A stretch of DNA of 50,911 nt from Anaerolineae bacterium (GCA_016926805.1 JAFGNV010000009.1:1-50911); one strand, 5' to 3'. Shown: positions 15,593-24,610, counted from the first letter of the stretch. Made by a program: numbers and translations. The notes: generated by a model not told the origin, from the letters alone.

Positions 15593-16729
15593 ATGCACAT
15601 TTGTCTTGACGTTTCCCCCACCGCCCAAAAGCATGCCGGCCTGGGGCGTTACGCCGGTGAAATTGCCCGGGCGTTGGCCGAAAAGGAGGACCTCGACCTG
15701 TCACTATTTTACAATCGGCAGGGCGAGGCAGCCTTACCCAATTATTTGAGCCACATCCCCTACAAAACCGTCAGTATGGGCAACAAACCCTGGCGGATGA
15801 GGGTGTGGCTCTCGCAACTGCTCCACTGGCCCATGGACCAGACCTTTGGGGCGATGGAGATTTTTCACGCCACCAACCACCTGCTGGCTCACTTTCGACG
15901 CGCTTGTACGGTCTACACCCTGCACGATCTGATTTTTCTCCACTTTCCAGAATATCATCTGCCCTACAATCGCTGGTATCTTACCCTTACGATGCCGCTT
16001 TATCTAAAAGCCGCCGATATAATTGTGACCCCGTCGGAATACTCACGGCAGGACGCCATCAAATACTATGGTTTGCCCGAAACAAAAATCAAAGTGATTT
16101 ACGAAGCCCCGGCCCCCACCTTCAAACCGGTCACAGATACCACCACCCTTAACCGGGTGCGCCAAACGTACAACCTTCCCCAAAAATACATCCTGCACGT
16201 AGCCACCATTGAGCCGCGTAAAAATCTGATCCGCTTGTTGGAAGCGTTTCAATCCTTGCTAATCCACTGGCCTGATTTGAAACTGGTGCTGGTGGGTAAA
16301 AAAGGCTGGCTGTATGAGTCGTTTTTTCAACGTTTACAATCACTGGGCCTGGAGAACTGCGTCATCTTTCCCGGTTATGTGGAAGAGGCTGACTTACCGA
16401 CCTTGTACCAACTGGCCGAGGTTTTTGCTTTCCCCTCACTATACGAAGGATTTGGCCTGGGGCCTATCGAGGCTATGGCTTGCGGCACGCCGGTAGTTTG
16501 CAGTAATAGCTCCAGCCTGCCTGAAGTGGTTGGCGACGCCGGTTTGTTGATCGATCCTACCAACACTGCCGCCCTTGCGGAAACCCTGCGGCGCGTCCTG
16601 TCAGATGCGGGGCTGCGGGCCGATTTATCTCAACGGGGTCTGACTCAGGCCAAAAAATTCGCCTGGGAAAAAGCCGTAGATGAGTTGATGACGGTATACC
16701 AATCTTTAAAACCAAAAAGAGCCAGCTGA
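15593..16729 (+). CDS. GT4-family glycosyltransferase
   Basis: A 378-residue GT-B enzyme with the same architecture as the preceding gene: MHICLDVSPTAQKHAGLGRY, ACTVYTLHDLIFLHFPEYH, VTPSEYSRQDAIKYYG, then the donor domain from VATIEPRKNLIRLLEA with [20 protein letters not shown] (E-x7-E) and [16 protein letters not shown]. It probably adds one sugar of the surface glycan on the cytoplasmic side. There is no Shine-Dalgarno motif before ATG 15593; the upstream sequence is the ACTCCCTACTCC repeat, so translation may be weak or leaderless-like. Its last codons lie within the stem of the terminator of the convergent tRNA-Cys, with the TGA stop forming the loop. Confidence 0.88.
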   Translation: MHICLDVSPTAQKHAGLGRYAGEIARALAEKEDLDLSLFYNRQGEAALPNYLSHIPYKTVSMGNKPWRMRVWLSQLLHWPMDQTFGAMEIFHATNHLLAHFRRACTVYTLHDLIFLHFPEYHLPYNRWYLTLTMPLYLKAADIIVTPSEYSRQDAIKYYGLPETKIKVIYEAPAPTFKPVTDTTTLNRVRQTYNLPQKYILHVATIEPRKNLIRLLEAFQSLLIHWPDLKLVLVGKKGWLYESFFQRLQSLGLENCVIFPGYVEEADLPTLYQLAEVFAFPSLYEGFGLGPIEAMACGTPVVCSNSSSLPEVVGDAGLLIDPTNTAALAETLRRVLSDAGLRADLSQRGLTQAKKFAWEKAVDELMTVYQSLKPKRAS

Positions 16730-16738
16730 GCTGGCTCT
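16711..16738 (-). terminator. Intrinsic terminator of tRNA-Cys
   Basis: Read leftwards, AGAGCCAGC (16738-16730), loop TCA, GCTGGCTCT (16726-16718), then TTTTTGG. The hairpin overlaps the 3' end of the glycosyltransferase gene that runs the other way. Only the leftward side has a T run. Confidence 0.75.
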
Positions 16739-16747
16739 ATTGCGGAG

Positions 16748-16819
<72 letters not shown>

Positions 16820-16877
16820 GCAAATACTTTGCGTGGCTGTAAATGCTTTAGTCATCGTAAATCTTTACTGCACGGCT

Positions 16878-16905
16878 ATTTTACCATGCCTGCTTTTCCC
16901 GTCAA
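16878..16905 (-). promoter_or_regulatory. Promoter of tRNA-Cys
   Basis: On the minus strand TTGACG (16905-16900), 16-nt spacer, TAAAAT (16883-16878), about 58 nt before the mature tRNA. The tRNA-Met gene has the same TTGAC(A/G)-N16-TAAAAT design. Confidence 0.65.
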
Positions 16906-17080
16906 ATCATCTCTCTGAATTTTTCATCATCAAATCGCCGCCAAATTTGTCTTCCCTCCTTTCTAACTTTTTTCTTAGTCTATTCTCACTGCTTTATCAT
17001 TAAATATTGCTACACTGCATCACGGAAAAGATTCTGGCTCTCTTGATGGTGAATTGCTTGGGAAAGGAGGATGTGGGAAA

Positions 17081-17701
17081 ATGCGAGCCGTATTTCTGGA
17101 TCGCGATGGGGTGATCTGCGAAAATCGCCCTGATCATGTTAAAAGCTGGTCAGAGTTTCGTTTTTTGCCGGGAGTCAAGGAGAGTATTGCGGCTTTGAGT
17201 CGACCGGGCCTGCCCATTATTATCGTTACTAATCAGGCCGCTATCGGTCGGGGTTTGGTGTCGGCCGAGGTGGTAGAGAACATCCACCGGCGCATGGTCG
17301 CCGAGCTAACGGCCTACGGGGGACGCATTGATCGGGTGGTATGTTGCCCCCATCTTCCCGAAGACAACTGTGACTGTCGTAAACCTAAACCAGGGATGCT
17401 GCTACAGGTAGCCCGAGAGATGGATATCGACCTGACCAGGTCTTATCTGATTGGTGATACCGTGACCGACCTGCTGGCCGGTCAGCAGGTTGGTAGCCAA
17501 ACTTTTTTGGTATTGACCGGTCGAGGTTTTCAACAACTTTGGCCCGCGGTACGGTTGCTAAGTGGCCGGTTCAACATCAGTCGCAATTTAATGCAGGCTA
17601 CCACCCAAATTCTCAAAACCGAGCTAAACATATCCGATGAGAGCGACCCGTCGGGCACTCTCTACACCCAACGTTATCACCAGATGCTATCGGCAATATG
17701 A
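17081..17701 (+). CDS. gmhB: GmhB-like HAD-IIIA phosphatase (heptose 1,7-bisphosphate phosphatase type)
   Basis: 206 residues. MRAVFLDRDGVICENR carries the nucleophile Asp7 and acid Asp9; IIIVTNQAAIGRG is motif II; CCPHLPEDNCDCRKPKP contains the zinc loop (Cys89, His91, Cys97, Cys99) and the motif III lysine; LIGDTVTD supplies Asp126/Asp130. This pattern defines GmhB, which removes the phosphate from C7 of D-glycero-D-manno-heptose 1,7-bisphosphate, and also the related histidinol-phosphate phosphatases. The heptose reading is favoured by the HddA-like kinase downstream in the same locus. The ATG at 17081 follows AAAGGAGG by 10 nt. The C-terminus (about 160-206) is longer than in typical GmhB. 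The stop overlaps the next start by 4 nt (ATGA). Confidence 0.82.
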   Translation: MRAVFLDRDGVICENRPDHVKSWSEFRFLPGVKESIAALSRPGLPIIIVTNQAAIGRGLVSAEVVENIHRRMVAELTAYGGRIDRVVCCPHLPEDNCDCRKPKPGMLLQVAREMDIDLTRSYLIGDTVTDLLAGQQVGSQTFLVLTGRGFQQLWPAVRLLSGRFNISRNLMQATTQILKTELNISDESDPSGTLYTQRYHQMLSAI

Positions 17702-18456
17702 TTGAACAAATGCGCTATTATCTGGCGGGGCAGGCCAAAAGCCTGCCCGCTTATGTCTTAGAGCAATCACTCCTGACTCTATTTGGCTGGATTCCCACCG
17801 TGGTGGGGATTGGCCTACGTAGCGCAGTTTATCGTTTGATGATGACCTTGAACGGCACGGCGGCCATCGAAAACGGGGTACGCCTTGCTTACGCCAGCAA
17901 CATCCGGCTGGGGAGGGGGGTTTATCTGGATTACGGGGTTTATCTGCACGCATTGCCTTCTGGCATTACCATTGGTGATAACACCTTTATCATGCACCAC
18001 ACCATGCTGCACGTTTTTAACTTTCGCCGCCTACCGCAAGCAGGAATCAGCATTGGCCGTAACTGTTTTATTGGCGAATTCAACGTAATTCGGGGCCAGG
18101 GTGGGGTCAGCATTGGCAACGATGTCTACACCGGGCCAATGGTCAAAATTGTGGCCGTAAATCACGTTTACCGCGATCCCGATCGCCCCATCCGCGAGCA
18201 GGGGGTCACCGCCCAGGGGATTGTGATTGAAGATGATGTGTGGCTTGGGGCGGGAGTGACGGTGTTAGATGGGGTGACCATCGGGCGAGGGAGTATCATC
18301 GGAGCCGGCGCAGTGGTGACCCACAATGTCCCTCCCTATAGCATTGCCGTGGGTACGCCAGCCAAACCCATCAGAGACCGCCGCGAGATTGGCCACAACT
18401 CTTATTACCAAAACGCAGAGGTATTTTGGGGAACCCTGGAAGAGATTCGAAAATAG
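17698..18456 (+). CDS. Left-handed beta-helix (hexapeptide) O-acyltransferase
   Basis: A 252-residue acyltransferase of the LbH/maltose-O-acetyltransferase group. After an N-terminal helical part (1-55), hexapeptide repeats start at IRLGRGVYLDYGVYL and continue through ITIGDNTFI, ISIGRNCFIGEF, VSIGNDVYTGPMV, then VAVNHVYRDPDRP (the loop with the catalytic-type histidine), and IVIEDDVWLGAGVTVLDGVT with IGRGSIIGAGAVV. It ends with a VPPYSIAVGTPAKPI segment, the family signature. It probably acetylates a sugar of the surface glycan using acetyl-CoA. The ATG overlaps the gmhB-like stop (ATGA), so the two are translationally coupled. The acceptor is not identifiable. Confidence 0.85.
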   Translation: MIEQMRYYLAGQAKSLPAYVLEQSLLTLFGWIPTVVGIGLRSAVYRLMMTLNGTAAIENGVRLAYASNIRLGRGVYLDYGVYLHALPSGITIGDNTFIMHHTMLHVFNFRRLPQAGISIGRNCFIGEFNVIRGQGGVSIGNDVYTGPMVKIVAVNHVYRDPDRPIREQGVTAQGIVIEDDVWLGAGVTVLDGVTIGRGSIIGAGAVVTHNVPPYSIAVGTPAKPIRDRREIGHNSYYQNAEVFWGTLEEIRK

Positions 18457-18495
18457 AGTACAAACGACTCAGTAATTTATTTGGAGGTCATATCA

Positions 18496-19752
18496 ATGAA
18501 TGTATTATCGGTGGTTATCCCCGCCTTGAACGAAGAAAACGGCATCGCCGATATTATCGAACGGGTGCTGGCCATCAAAGAGCCATTGGCCAGGGTCAAC
18601 GTTTCCGGTTTGGAGTTAATTGTGGTAGACGACGGTTCGCAAGACCGCACGCCGGAGATCGTTGCCCGTTACCCGGAGGTGGTGTTAATCAAACACCCGG
18701 TCAACCAGGGCTATGGAGCAGCCATAAAAACCGGGTTTCGTTATGCGCGGGGCAACCTGTTGGCCTTTTTAGACGCCGACGGCACCTATCCGCCAGAATG
18801 TTATCCGGCGCTTTGCCAACCCATTCTGGAAGACGGGGCCGATTTGGTCATTGGCTCGCGGATGTCGGGCCGCGATAGCGAAATGCCGTTGGTACGGCGC
18901 ATTGGCAACACCGTTTTTGCCAGCCTGGTCAGCATTATCAGCAATCGCCGGGTTACCGACAGCGCCAGCGGCCAGCGCGTTTTGCGCAGCGACATTCTGA
19001 CGCATCTTTATCCCCTGCCCGACGGTCTCAACTTTACCCCGGTAATGAGCACGCGAGCCATGCACGAGCACATTAAGGTGGTGGAAGTGTCAATTCCCTA
19101 TTCCGAGCGAGTGGGTCGTTCCAAATTAAGTGTGGTGCGCGATGGCATCCGTTTTTTGAATACCATTTTGATGACGGCTTTAACTTACAATCCCGTGCGG
19201 ATTTTTGGTTTGACCGGCCTGGTCTTGGTCGGTTTAGGTTTACTGGTAGGCATCCTGGCCCTCTTGCTGGATGGTTTTAGTACCAAACCGGATGGCCAAT
19301 TTGCTGCTTTGTTTGCTGGCGTAGTTTTAATGGCCGCCGGGATAAACATCTTTGCGATTGGGGCAACGTTTAACTACGTTGTTTCTCTCTTTCACCACCG
19401 TCAAATTCGGCAGGGTTTATTTGGTCGACCTATTTTTAGGGTTCCCCTGGAGCGGCGTTTTGGCTGGCTTGGTTTGGCGACAATGATCGTTGGGGGGCTG
19501 GTTTACCTGGTAGCGATTTGGCAAAATTGGACCACTCCGGCCAGCGCCGCCCCCTGGTTTGCTCCCGCGGTCAGCACTATGATGGTGTTAACCGGGCTGC
19601 AACTGATGACCTCGTGGCTGCTCATTGTTATGCTGGCCGAACTCAGCGAACGAGAGGTTAAGGCCGAGGCGGATTTGGGAGAAAACGGTCTGGTTGCCGG
19701 TCGGCAAGAGGAATCTCAGGCGGTTAAAGTTGTTGCGCCACTGGCAGGTTGA
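18496..19752 (+). CDS. GT2 polyprenyl-phosphate sugar transferase-like protein with membrane tail
   Basis: 418 residues. The N-terminal GT-A domain (1-225) is of the dolichyl-phosphate mannose synthase type: VVIPALNEENGIADI, LIVVDDGSQDRTPEI, GYGAAIKTGFRYARGN, LAFLDADGTYPPE with the metal-binding D-x-D, and TDSASGQRVLRSD. The C-terminal part has four hydrophobic helices (GLTGLVLVGLGLLVGILALL, FAALFAGVVLMAAGINIFAI, GLATMIVGGLVYLVAIW, MVLTGLQLMTSWLLIVML). Such enzymes make polyprenyl-phosphate-linked monosaccharides used by GT-C transferases on the outer side, such as the one at 22906. The start ATG 18496 has GGAGGT 7 nt upstream. The stop is 69 bp from the radical SAM gene. Confidence 0.85.
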   Translation: MNVLSVVIPALNEENGIADIIERVLAIKEPLARVNVSGLELIVVDDGSQDRTPEIVARYPEVVLIKHPVNQGYGAAIKTGFRYARGNLLAFLDADGTYPPECYPALCQPILEDGADLVIGSRMSGRDSEMPLVRRIGNTVFASLVSIISNRRVTDSASGQRVLRSDILTHLYPLPDGLNFTPVMSTRAMHEHIKVVEVSIPYSERVGRSKLSVVRDGIRFLNTILMTALTYNPVRIFGLTGLVLVGLGLLVGILALLLDGFSTKPDGQFAALFAGVVLMAAGINIFAIGATFNYVVSLFHHRQIRQGLFGRPIFRVPLERRFGWLGLATMIVGGLVYLVAIWQNWTTPASAAPWFAPAVSTMMVLTGLQLMTSWLLIVMLAELSEREVKAEADLGENGLVAGRQEESQAVKVVAPLAG

Positions 19753-19821
19753 ACATTATTGTCGAAACATTCTGGGGGAAGGGCCATCAGTCCCAAAAGT
19801 AACGAAAGGATTTGGGGAGTT

Positions 19822-21438
19822 ATGTCTGATTGGATCAATTTGGGTACGCGCCCGATAAAAAAACAACGCCCGGCCGAATTTCCCGACATCAGCGCCCTAA
19901 CCAAAGAGCCCATCAAGGCGGAACGGGGACCGGAGACGGTTGATATTTTACTGGTCAACCCTCCCGCGCCGGACGGCGGTATTTGGATTCGCTCGCAGCA
20001 CCGGGTGGGACGGCGATCCCGCGAAAATATGCTCTGGCCGCAGGTATCGTTGGCCACCATGGCCGCATGCCTGCATCCAGACTACAAAGTTGACATTGTC
20101 GACGCGATTGCCACCCGGATGAGCTGGCCTGAGTTTGAGAAACTTCTGTTAAAGAAGCAACCCAAATATTACCTGACGCAGGTTACCGCCCCCACCCTGA
20201 CCAACGATATGTACGGCGTTTTCCTGGCCAAAAGTAAAGGCGCCAAAACCATTGCCTTTGGCACGCACGTCACGCCTAACACCATTAACACGATGACGGC
20301 CTATCCGGCTCTCGATTTTGTGTTGCGGGGCGAGCCAGAGATGACGCTGCGGGAATTGGTTGACGCCCTGGAAGGCAAAACCGGCCAAAATGAACAGATG
20401 GAAATGCTCATTCAAAAAACCGACCCCAACCGTACTCCTATCTCGGCAGAACAGGTTAACCGGGGCGATTTGAGTTCAATCAAGGGGTTGTCCTGGCGGT
20501 TGGCCGGGGAAATCAAACTAAACCCGGACCGGCTCTTTATTCCCAACCTGGATGAGTTACCGCTGCCGATGCACCATCTACTGCCGTTGGACGATTACCG
20601 GATGCCCTTAATCAAAGGGCCTTATGCTTTTGTGGTGCCCAGCCGGGGCTGCCCGGCAGGGTGCAAGTTCTGCATCAAACATGTCAGCTATAACTATACG
20701 GTGCGCATCCGCTCGGCGGAAAACATTATGGCCGAACTATGGAGTTTGAAAAAGTTGGGTATCGATAATGTGATGTTATATGCCGACCTATTCACCGTCA
20801 ACCGGGAGCAAGTGATGAGCATTTGCCGGGCGATGATCGAAGAAAAAATTGACATGAAGTGGATGTGTAACAGCCGGACCGATTATGTAGATGAAGAGAT
20901 GCTCAGTTTGATGGGCCAGGCCGGGTGTCATATGATTTCGTGGGGTATTGAGTCCGGCTCTGAAATGATTCTGAAACGAACGCGAAAAGGCACCAATCCA
21001 ACCAAGGCCAAGCAGGCCCTCACCTGGGCGAGGAATGCCGGCATCAAGAATTTTGGTTATTTCATTATCGGCCTGCCCGGTGAAACCGTAGAAACTATCC
21101 AGGAGACCATAACCTTTTCCAAAAAATTGCCGCTCAATGTGGCCATCTTCCACATTGCTGCGCCGTATCCCGGCACCCCCTTCTTTTATGAGGTGGTGGA
21201 AAACGGCTGGTTCCGGCCAGGCACCAACTGGGAACAGGTCGATATGGATCAATCCACGGTTCTGGATTATCCCAACCTTTCGGCAGAGGAATTGGAATAC
21301 TGGCAGAAGCGAGCCACCCGCGAGTGGGCTTTACGTCCCGGCCCCATCTGGACCATCCTCAAAGGACTCAATACCTGGGCCGGGTTCAAAAGCGCCATCG
21401 ATGCCGGGTTGCAAACGTTGAATTTTGTGCGGAGTTAA
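19822..21438 (+). CDS. B12-binding-type radical SAM protein
   Basis: 539 residues. The N-terminal third (about 40-190) is a Rossmann-like B12-binding-type domain: VDILLVNPPAPDGG, MLWPQVSLATMAACL, QVTAPTLTNDMYG and DFVLRGEPEMTLREL. The radical SAM core starts near 260 with FVVPSRGCPAGCKFCIKHV, giving C277-x3-C281-x2-C284 for the 4Fe-4S cluster, then SWGIESGSEMIL, NFGYFIIGLPGET and AAPYPGTPFF. The layout is that of the large B12-binding radical SAM group (methylthiotransferase-like, hopanoid and glycan modifiers). The classical D-x-H-x-x-G cobalamin motif is not evident, so cobalamin binding is uncertain. Position between sugar-pathway genes suggests it modifies a sugar or lipid carrier. ATG 19822 was chosen; a TTG at 19759 would add 21 unlikely residues. 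Confidence 0.85.
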   Translation: MSDWINLGTRPIKKQRPAEFPDISALTKEPIKAERGPETVDILLVNPPAPDGGIWIRSQHRVGRRSRENMLWPQVSLATMAACLHPDYKVDIVDAIATRMSWPEFEKLLLKKQPKYYLTQVTAPTLTNDMYGVFLAKSKGAKTIAFGTHVTPNTINTMTAYPALDFVLRGEPEMTLRELVDALEGKTGQNEQMEMLIQKTDPNRTPISAEQVNRGDLSSIKGLSWRLAGEIKLNPDRLFIPNLDELPLPMHHLLPLDDYRMPLIKGPYAFVVPSRGCPAGCKFCIKHVSYNYTVRIRSAENIMAELWSLKKLGIDNVMLYADLFTVNREQVMSICRAMIEEKIDMKWMCNSRTDYVDEEMLSLMGQAGCHMISWGIESGSEMILKRTRKGTNPTKAKQALTWARNAGIKNFGYFIIGLPGETVETIQETITFSKKLPLNVAIFHIAAPYPGTPFFYEVVENGWFRPGTNWEQVDMDQSTVLDYPNLSAEELEYWQKRATREWALRPGPIWTILKGLNTWAGFKSAIDAGLQTLNFVRS

Positions 21439-21491
21439 AGGCCGGTTAACAGTCATTAGTGATCACTGATGATTGAACAGAGGATAGCCTT

Positions 21492-22490
21492 ATGATTATC
21501 ACCCGAACCCCTTTACGCATCAGCTTTGCCGGCGGCGGCAGTGACCTGCCAGCTTTTTATGAACAAGAACAGGGTGCCGTGGTCAGCACCGCCATCGACA
21601 AATATATCTACATTACGGTCAATCCCAAATTCGACCACAAAATTCGGGCCAGCTACTCAGTGACTGAGATTGTGGACACGGTTGATGAAGTGAAACACGA
21701 ACTCATTCGCGAGGCGCTCCATTTACTTGGCGTTAAGGAGGGGATTGAAATCACCTCTATCTCTGATATTCCCTCGCGGGGGACCGGTTTAGGCTCTTCA
21801 AGTAGTTACACGGTGGGACTTCTCAATGCGCTTTACGCCTATCGTGGTCACATGGCCGGGGCAGAACGTTTGGCCGATGAAGCATGTCATATAGAGATCG
21901 AACGCTGCCGCAAACCCATTGGCAAACAGGATCAATACATTGCTGCCTATGGCGGTTTGCAATACATTCGTTTCAACCCGGATGGTAGCGTCTTCACCGA
22001 TCCGGTCATCTGCTCACCAAACACCCGGAAACGGTTGCAGACAAGATTGTTACTGCTTTACACCGGTCTGACCCGTAGTGCTGATGACATCCTGACCGAG
22101 CAGACCCTTGAGACGCGATCAAACGAAGACAAGCGAGCTTCGCTACGGCGCATGGTCGGCCTGGCCAATCAATTATGTGAGGCCCTAGGCCAGGATGATA
22201 TAGACGCCTTTGGTGAAATTTTGCATGCCGGTTGGTTAGAAAAACGGAAGTTGGCGACCAATATCAGCAATCCTCACATTGATGACTGGTACGAGCGGGT
22301 CCGAGCCGCCGGGGCCATTGGCGGTAAACTTTTGGGCGCAGGCGGTGGCGGTTTCCTCCTCCTCTACGCCGACCCGGCCCACCACCCCGATATTTGCCGC
22401 GCCCTGCCCGAGCTGCGGCCTATCCCCTTTCATTTTTGCCCTCAGGGGAGCAAAGTTATTTATGTGGAGGAGAATGGGTATAAACCATAA
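21492..22490 (+). CDS. hddA: GHMP kinase, D-glycero-alpha-D-manno-heptose 7-phosphate kinase-like
   Basis: 332 residues with all GHMP kinase motifs: MIITRTPLRISFAGGGSDLP at the N-terminus (typical of HddA-type kinases), the phosphate loop PSRGTGLGSSSS at 94-105, CRKPIGKQDQYIAAYGGL, and the C-terminal GGKLLGAGGGGF at 277-288. HddA phosphorylates D-glycero-D-manno-heptose 7-phosphate at C1; GmhB then removes the 7-phosphate, and HddC makes GDP-heptose. The GmhB-like gene four genes upstream supports this pathway; GmhA (isomerase) and HddC are not in the window. The related L-fucose and other sugar kinases share the N-terminal motif, so the sugar is inferred. The gap before it contains a near-palindrome but no clear promoter. 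Confidence 0.82.
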   Translation: MIITRTPLRISFAGGGSDLPAFYEQEQGAVVSTAIDKYIYITVNPKFDHKIRASYSVTEIVDTVDEVKHELIREALHLLGVKEGIEITSISDIPSRGTGLGSSSSYTVGLLNALYAYRGHMAGAERLADEACHIEIERCRKPIGKQDQYIAAYGGLQYIRFNPDGSVFTDPVICSPNTRKRLQTRLLLLYTGLTRSADDILTEQTLETRSNEDKRASLRRMVGLANQLCEALGQDDIDAFGEILHAGWLEKRKLATNISNPHIDDWYERVRAAGAIGGKLLGAGGGGFLLLYADPAHHPDICRALPELRPIPFHFCPQGSKVIYVEENGYKP

Positions 22491-22563
22491 ACAGTAGCAA
22501 AGGGCATTGGTTTTGCTGTTACGCTGCCAGCCTGTTACGTTGTTACCTTGCCTCGGTTTCTAA

Positions 22564-22882
22564 CTTTTTTCTAACTATTTTCTCACGAGACTAATACAAA
22601 ACAACTTTATACTGCGAGTCACATATTCAATAATACTTGGAATTTATGATGTTTTCAGGCATTGTCAGGCAAAAAACCCTTTTAAAACTTGGCTTGAATT
22701 ACGGCCCAATATCATATTTTGGATAGAATTATTGCTCATCATTTTGTTAGCAATAGTTCTGACATTCATACAATTTAGTCGAAGTTTGATTATAGATGAA
22801 CCATTTACAACTTACGCTGGTAGACACACTTAATCTCAGCGGAACATATTTTGATACAGTGCTGGTATATTCTACCAACTGA
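22564..22882 (+). pseudogene. Decayed 5' fragment of a membrane glycosyltransferase (GT-C type)
   Basis: The 415-bp gap before the next gene contains a reading frame without ATG (22564-22833) that ends in WIELLLIILLAIVLTFIQF (a membrane helix) followed by SRSLIIDEPFTTYAGRHT. A helix followed by a D-E-P-F-x-x-Y loop is how GT-C (ArnT/PMT-like) glycosyltransferases begin. A shift near 22820 opens a second frame, VDTLNLSGTYFDTVLVYSTN, ending at 22882. The pieces are too short for a gene, and look like a remnant of a transferase replaced or displaced by the complete one that follows. The rest of the gap shows only A/T-rich sequence. Confidence 0.5.
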
Positions 22883-22905
22883 TTTGAAACAAGGTAAAAT
22901 ACGCA

Positions 22906-24582
22906 GTGAAATTTGGCCCATCCTTACTGAAACCGCAATTTATTATGCTATTGTCTATTTTAATCATAGCTCTGGGGCTAAGGATTTGGGGAATCTCCTT
23001 TGGGCTTCCTTACCGTTACCATCCTGATGAGCCACAACACGTTGTCGAAGCAGCCAAGATGTTGGCCGATAAAACCCTCGAACCATCTATTTTTAACAAC
23101 CCACCCTTTTATAAATATGTCTTAATGGCTGCGCAAGCTGGATTTCTGGGTTTCAGCTTACTCTCTCGCAGTTATGATTCGATTGCTGACTTTGCGCAAG
23201 CTGTTACTTTTGACCCCTCACCACTATACCTGGCGAGTAGGGTAATAAGTGCTATTGCCGGTACACTCACCGGGTTGATGGTTTTTATGCTAGGTAAAAC
23301 AGCTTATAGGCAACAAGTTGGATTAATGGCCGCATTGTTTCTGGCCGTCACCTTTTTACATGTTCGAGATTCCCACTACGCTGTCAATGATGCCTTGCTA
23401 GGACTTCTGGTTACGGTTTCTCTTCTAAGTTCCATACAAATTGCCCAGCGAGGTCGGAAACGAGATTACATTCTTGCCGCTGTTGCCACAGGTTTGGCCT
23501 TTGCCACAAAGTACACGGCTGTTTTTGCGGTTGTTACTTTAACCTTAGCCCATTTTTTCTCGCCAAATGTGGAACTAAAAGGCTGGTCTAAACTAAAAAT
23601 CGACTGGTTAATAGGCGCTTGGATTCTCATAAGTGTTGCTGCCGTTGCCGGATCACCATATTTTCTCTTGACACCTCAGAAAGTTTTTAATGATGTTTTT
23701 GGTTCTGTTTACTCGTATGGGAATTCCGGATTTGAGGGGTGGCAGATTGACTCGGTCAGCGGATATGTATACTATCTCAAATCTTTATGGTGGGGATTGG
23801 GACCGGCATTATTTATGCTATCGGCTTTTGGTATCGGCATAGCCATTTTTAAGCACCGAAAGGAAGATATTCTATTATTATCTTTCCCCATATTGCTCTA
23901 TCTATTTATGGGCCGCCAGCAAATGTTTTTTGCTCGTTTTATGATCCCTGCCCTGCCCTCACTAATTGTGCTCGCGGCGCACGGGGTTAACACGATAGTA
24001 AATTTCATCACAGCCAAATTTAAATGGACATCGGGAAATGTACTTTTTCGGCCAATACTGCTATCCCTAATTCTTATTGTTGTGCTGATTGAACCTGTCG
24101 TCACGTCTGTTCGCCATGACTATCTCTTAACCCAAAAAGATAGTCGCACATTGGCAAAAGAATGGGTTGAGGCCAATATTGCTGAAGGCGCAAAAATTGC
24201 TCTGGAGTGGCCCCACCACGGCCCCCCCTTATCTACAAAAATTGATTCTGAACCAAATTCTATGCGGATTTACGATGTATCAGTCATAGGTGGGCATGGT
24301 TTATCTGACCATGATCTTAATTATTATACTACCCAGGGCTTTGACTACTTAATCACCAGCAGCAATATCGCTAACGTTTCATTGATGAACCCTGCAGAAG
24401 ATCTTACAAGAAAAGCATTTTACATCTCACTCGACCAAAAACTGGAATTGATACATCAGATATATCCTTCAATAAATTATAAAGATGTTACGTTTATTCT
24501 TGATGAAATATATGGACCGGCTATCAATATTTGGGAACGAGAACGTCCGGGGCCGACTATAAAAATTTACAAAGTACAATAA
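22906..24582 (+). CDS. GT-C membrane glycosyltransferase (ArnT/PMT, GT39/GT83-like)
   Basis: 558 residues with about ten to eleven membrane segments. The first is FIMLLSILIIALGLRIWGI, followed by the outer loop GLPYRYHPDEPQHVVEAAKM with the catalytic-type acidic pair (HPDEP). More helices follow up to VLFRPILLSLILIVVLIEPV, then a C-terminal soluble domain of about 160 residues (from SVRHDYLLTQKDSR). Such enzymes use polyprenyl-phosphate sugars, such as the product of the gene at 18496, to glycosylate a lipid or protein outside the membrane. The start is GTG 22906 with AAGGT 10 nt upstream. From here the sequence becomes clearly more A/T-rich than the genes to the left. Confidence 0.82.
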   Translation: MKFGPSLLKPQFIMLLSILIIALGLRIWGISFGLPYRYHPDEPQHVVEAAKMLADKTLEPSIFNNPPFYKYVLMAAQAGFLGFSLLSRSYDSIADFAQAVTFDPSPLYLASRVISAIAGTLTGLMVFMLGKTAYRQQVGLMAALFLAVTFLHVRDSHYAVNDALLGLLVTVSLLSSIQIAQRGRKRDYILAAVATGLAFATKYTAVFAVVTLTLAHFFSPNVELKGWSKLKIDWLIGAWILISVAAVAGSPYFLLTPQKVFNDVFGSVYSYGNSGFEGWQIDSVSGYVYYLKSLWWGLGPALFMLSAFGIGIAIFKHRKEDILLLSFPILLYLFMGRQQMFFARFMIPALPSLIVLAAHGVNTIVNFITAKFKWTSGNVLFRPILLSLILIVVLIEPVVTSVRHDYLLTQKDSRTLAKEWVEANIAEGAKIALEWPHHGPPLSTKIDSEPNSMRIYDVSVIGGHGLSDHDLNYYTTQGFDYLITSSNIANVSLMNPAEDLTRKAFYISLDQKLELIHQIYPSINYKDVTFILDEIYGPAINIWERERPGPTIKIYKVQ

Positions 24583-24610
24583 TATAGATTATATGGAAAA
24601 AGTTAGATGA

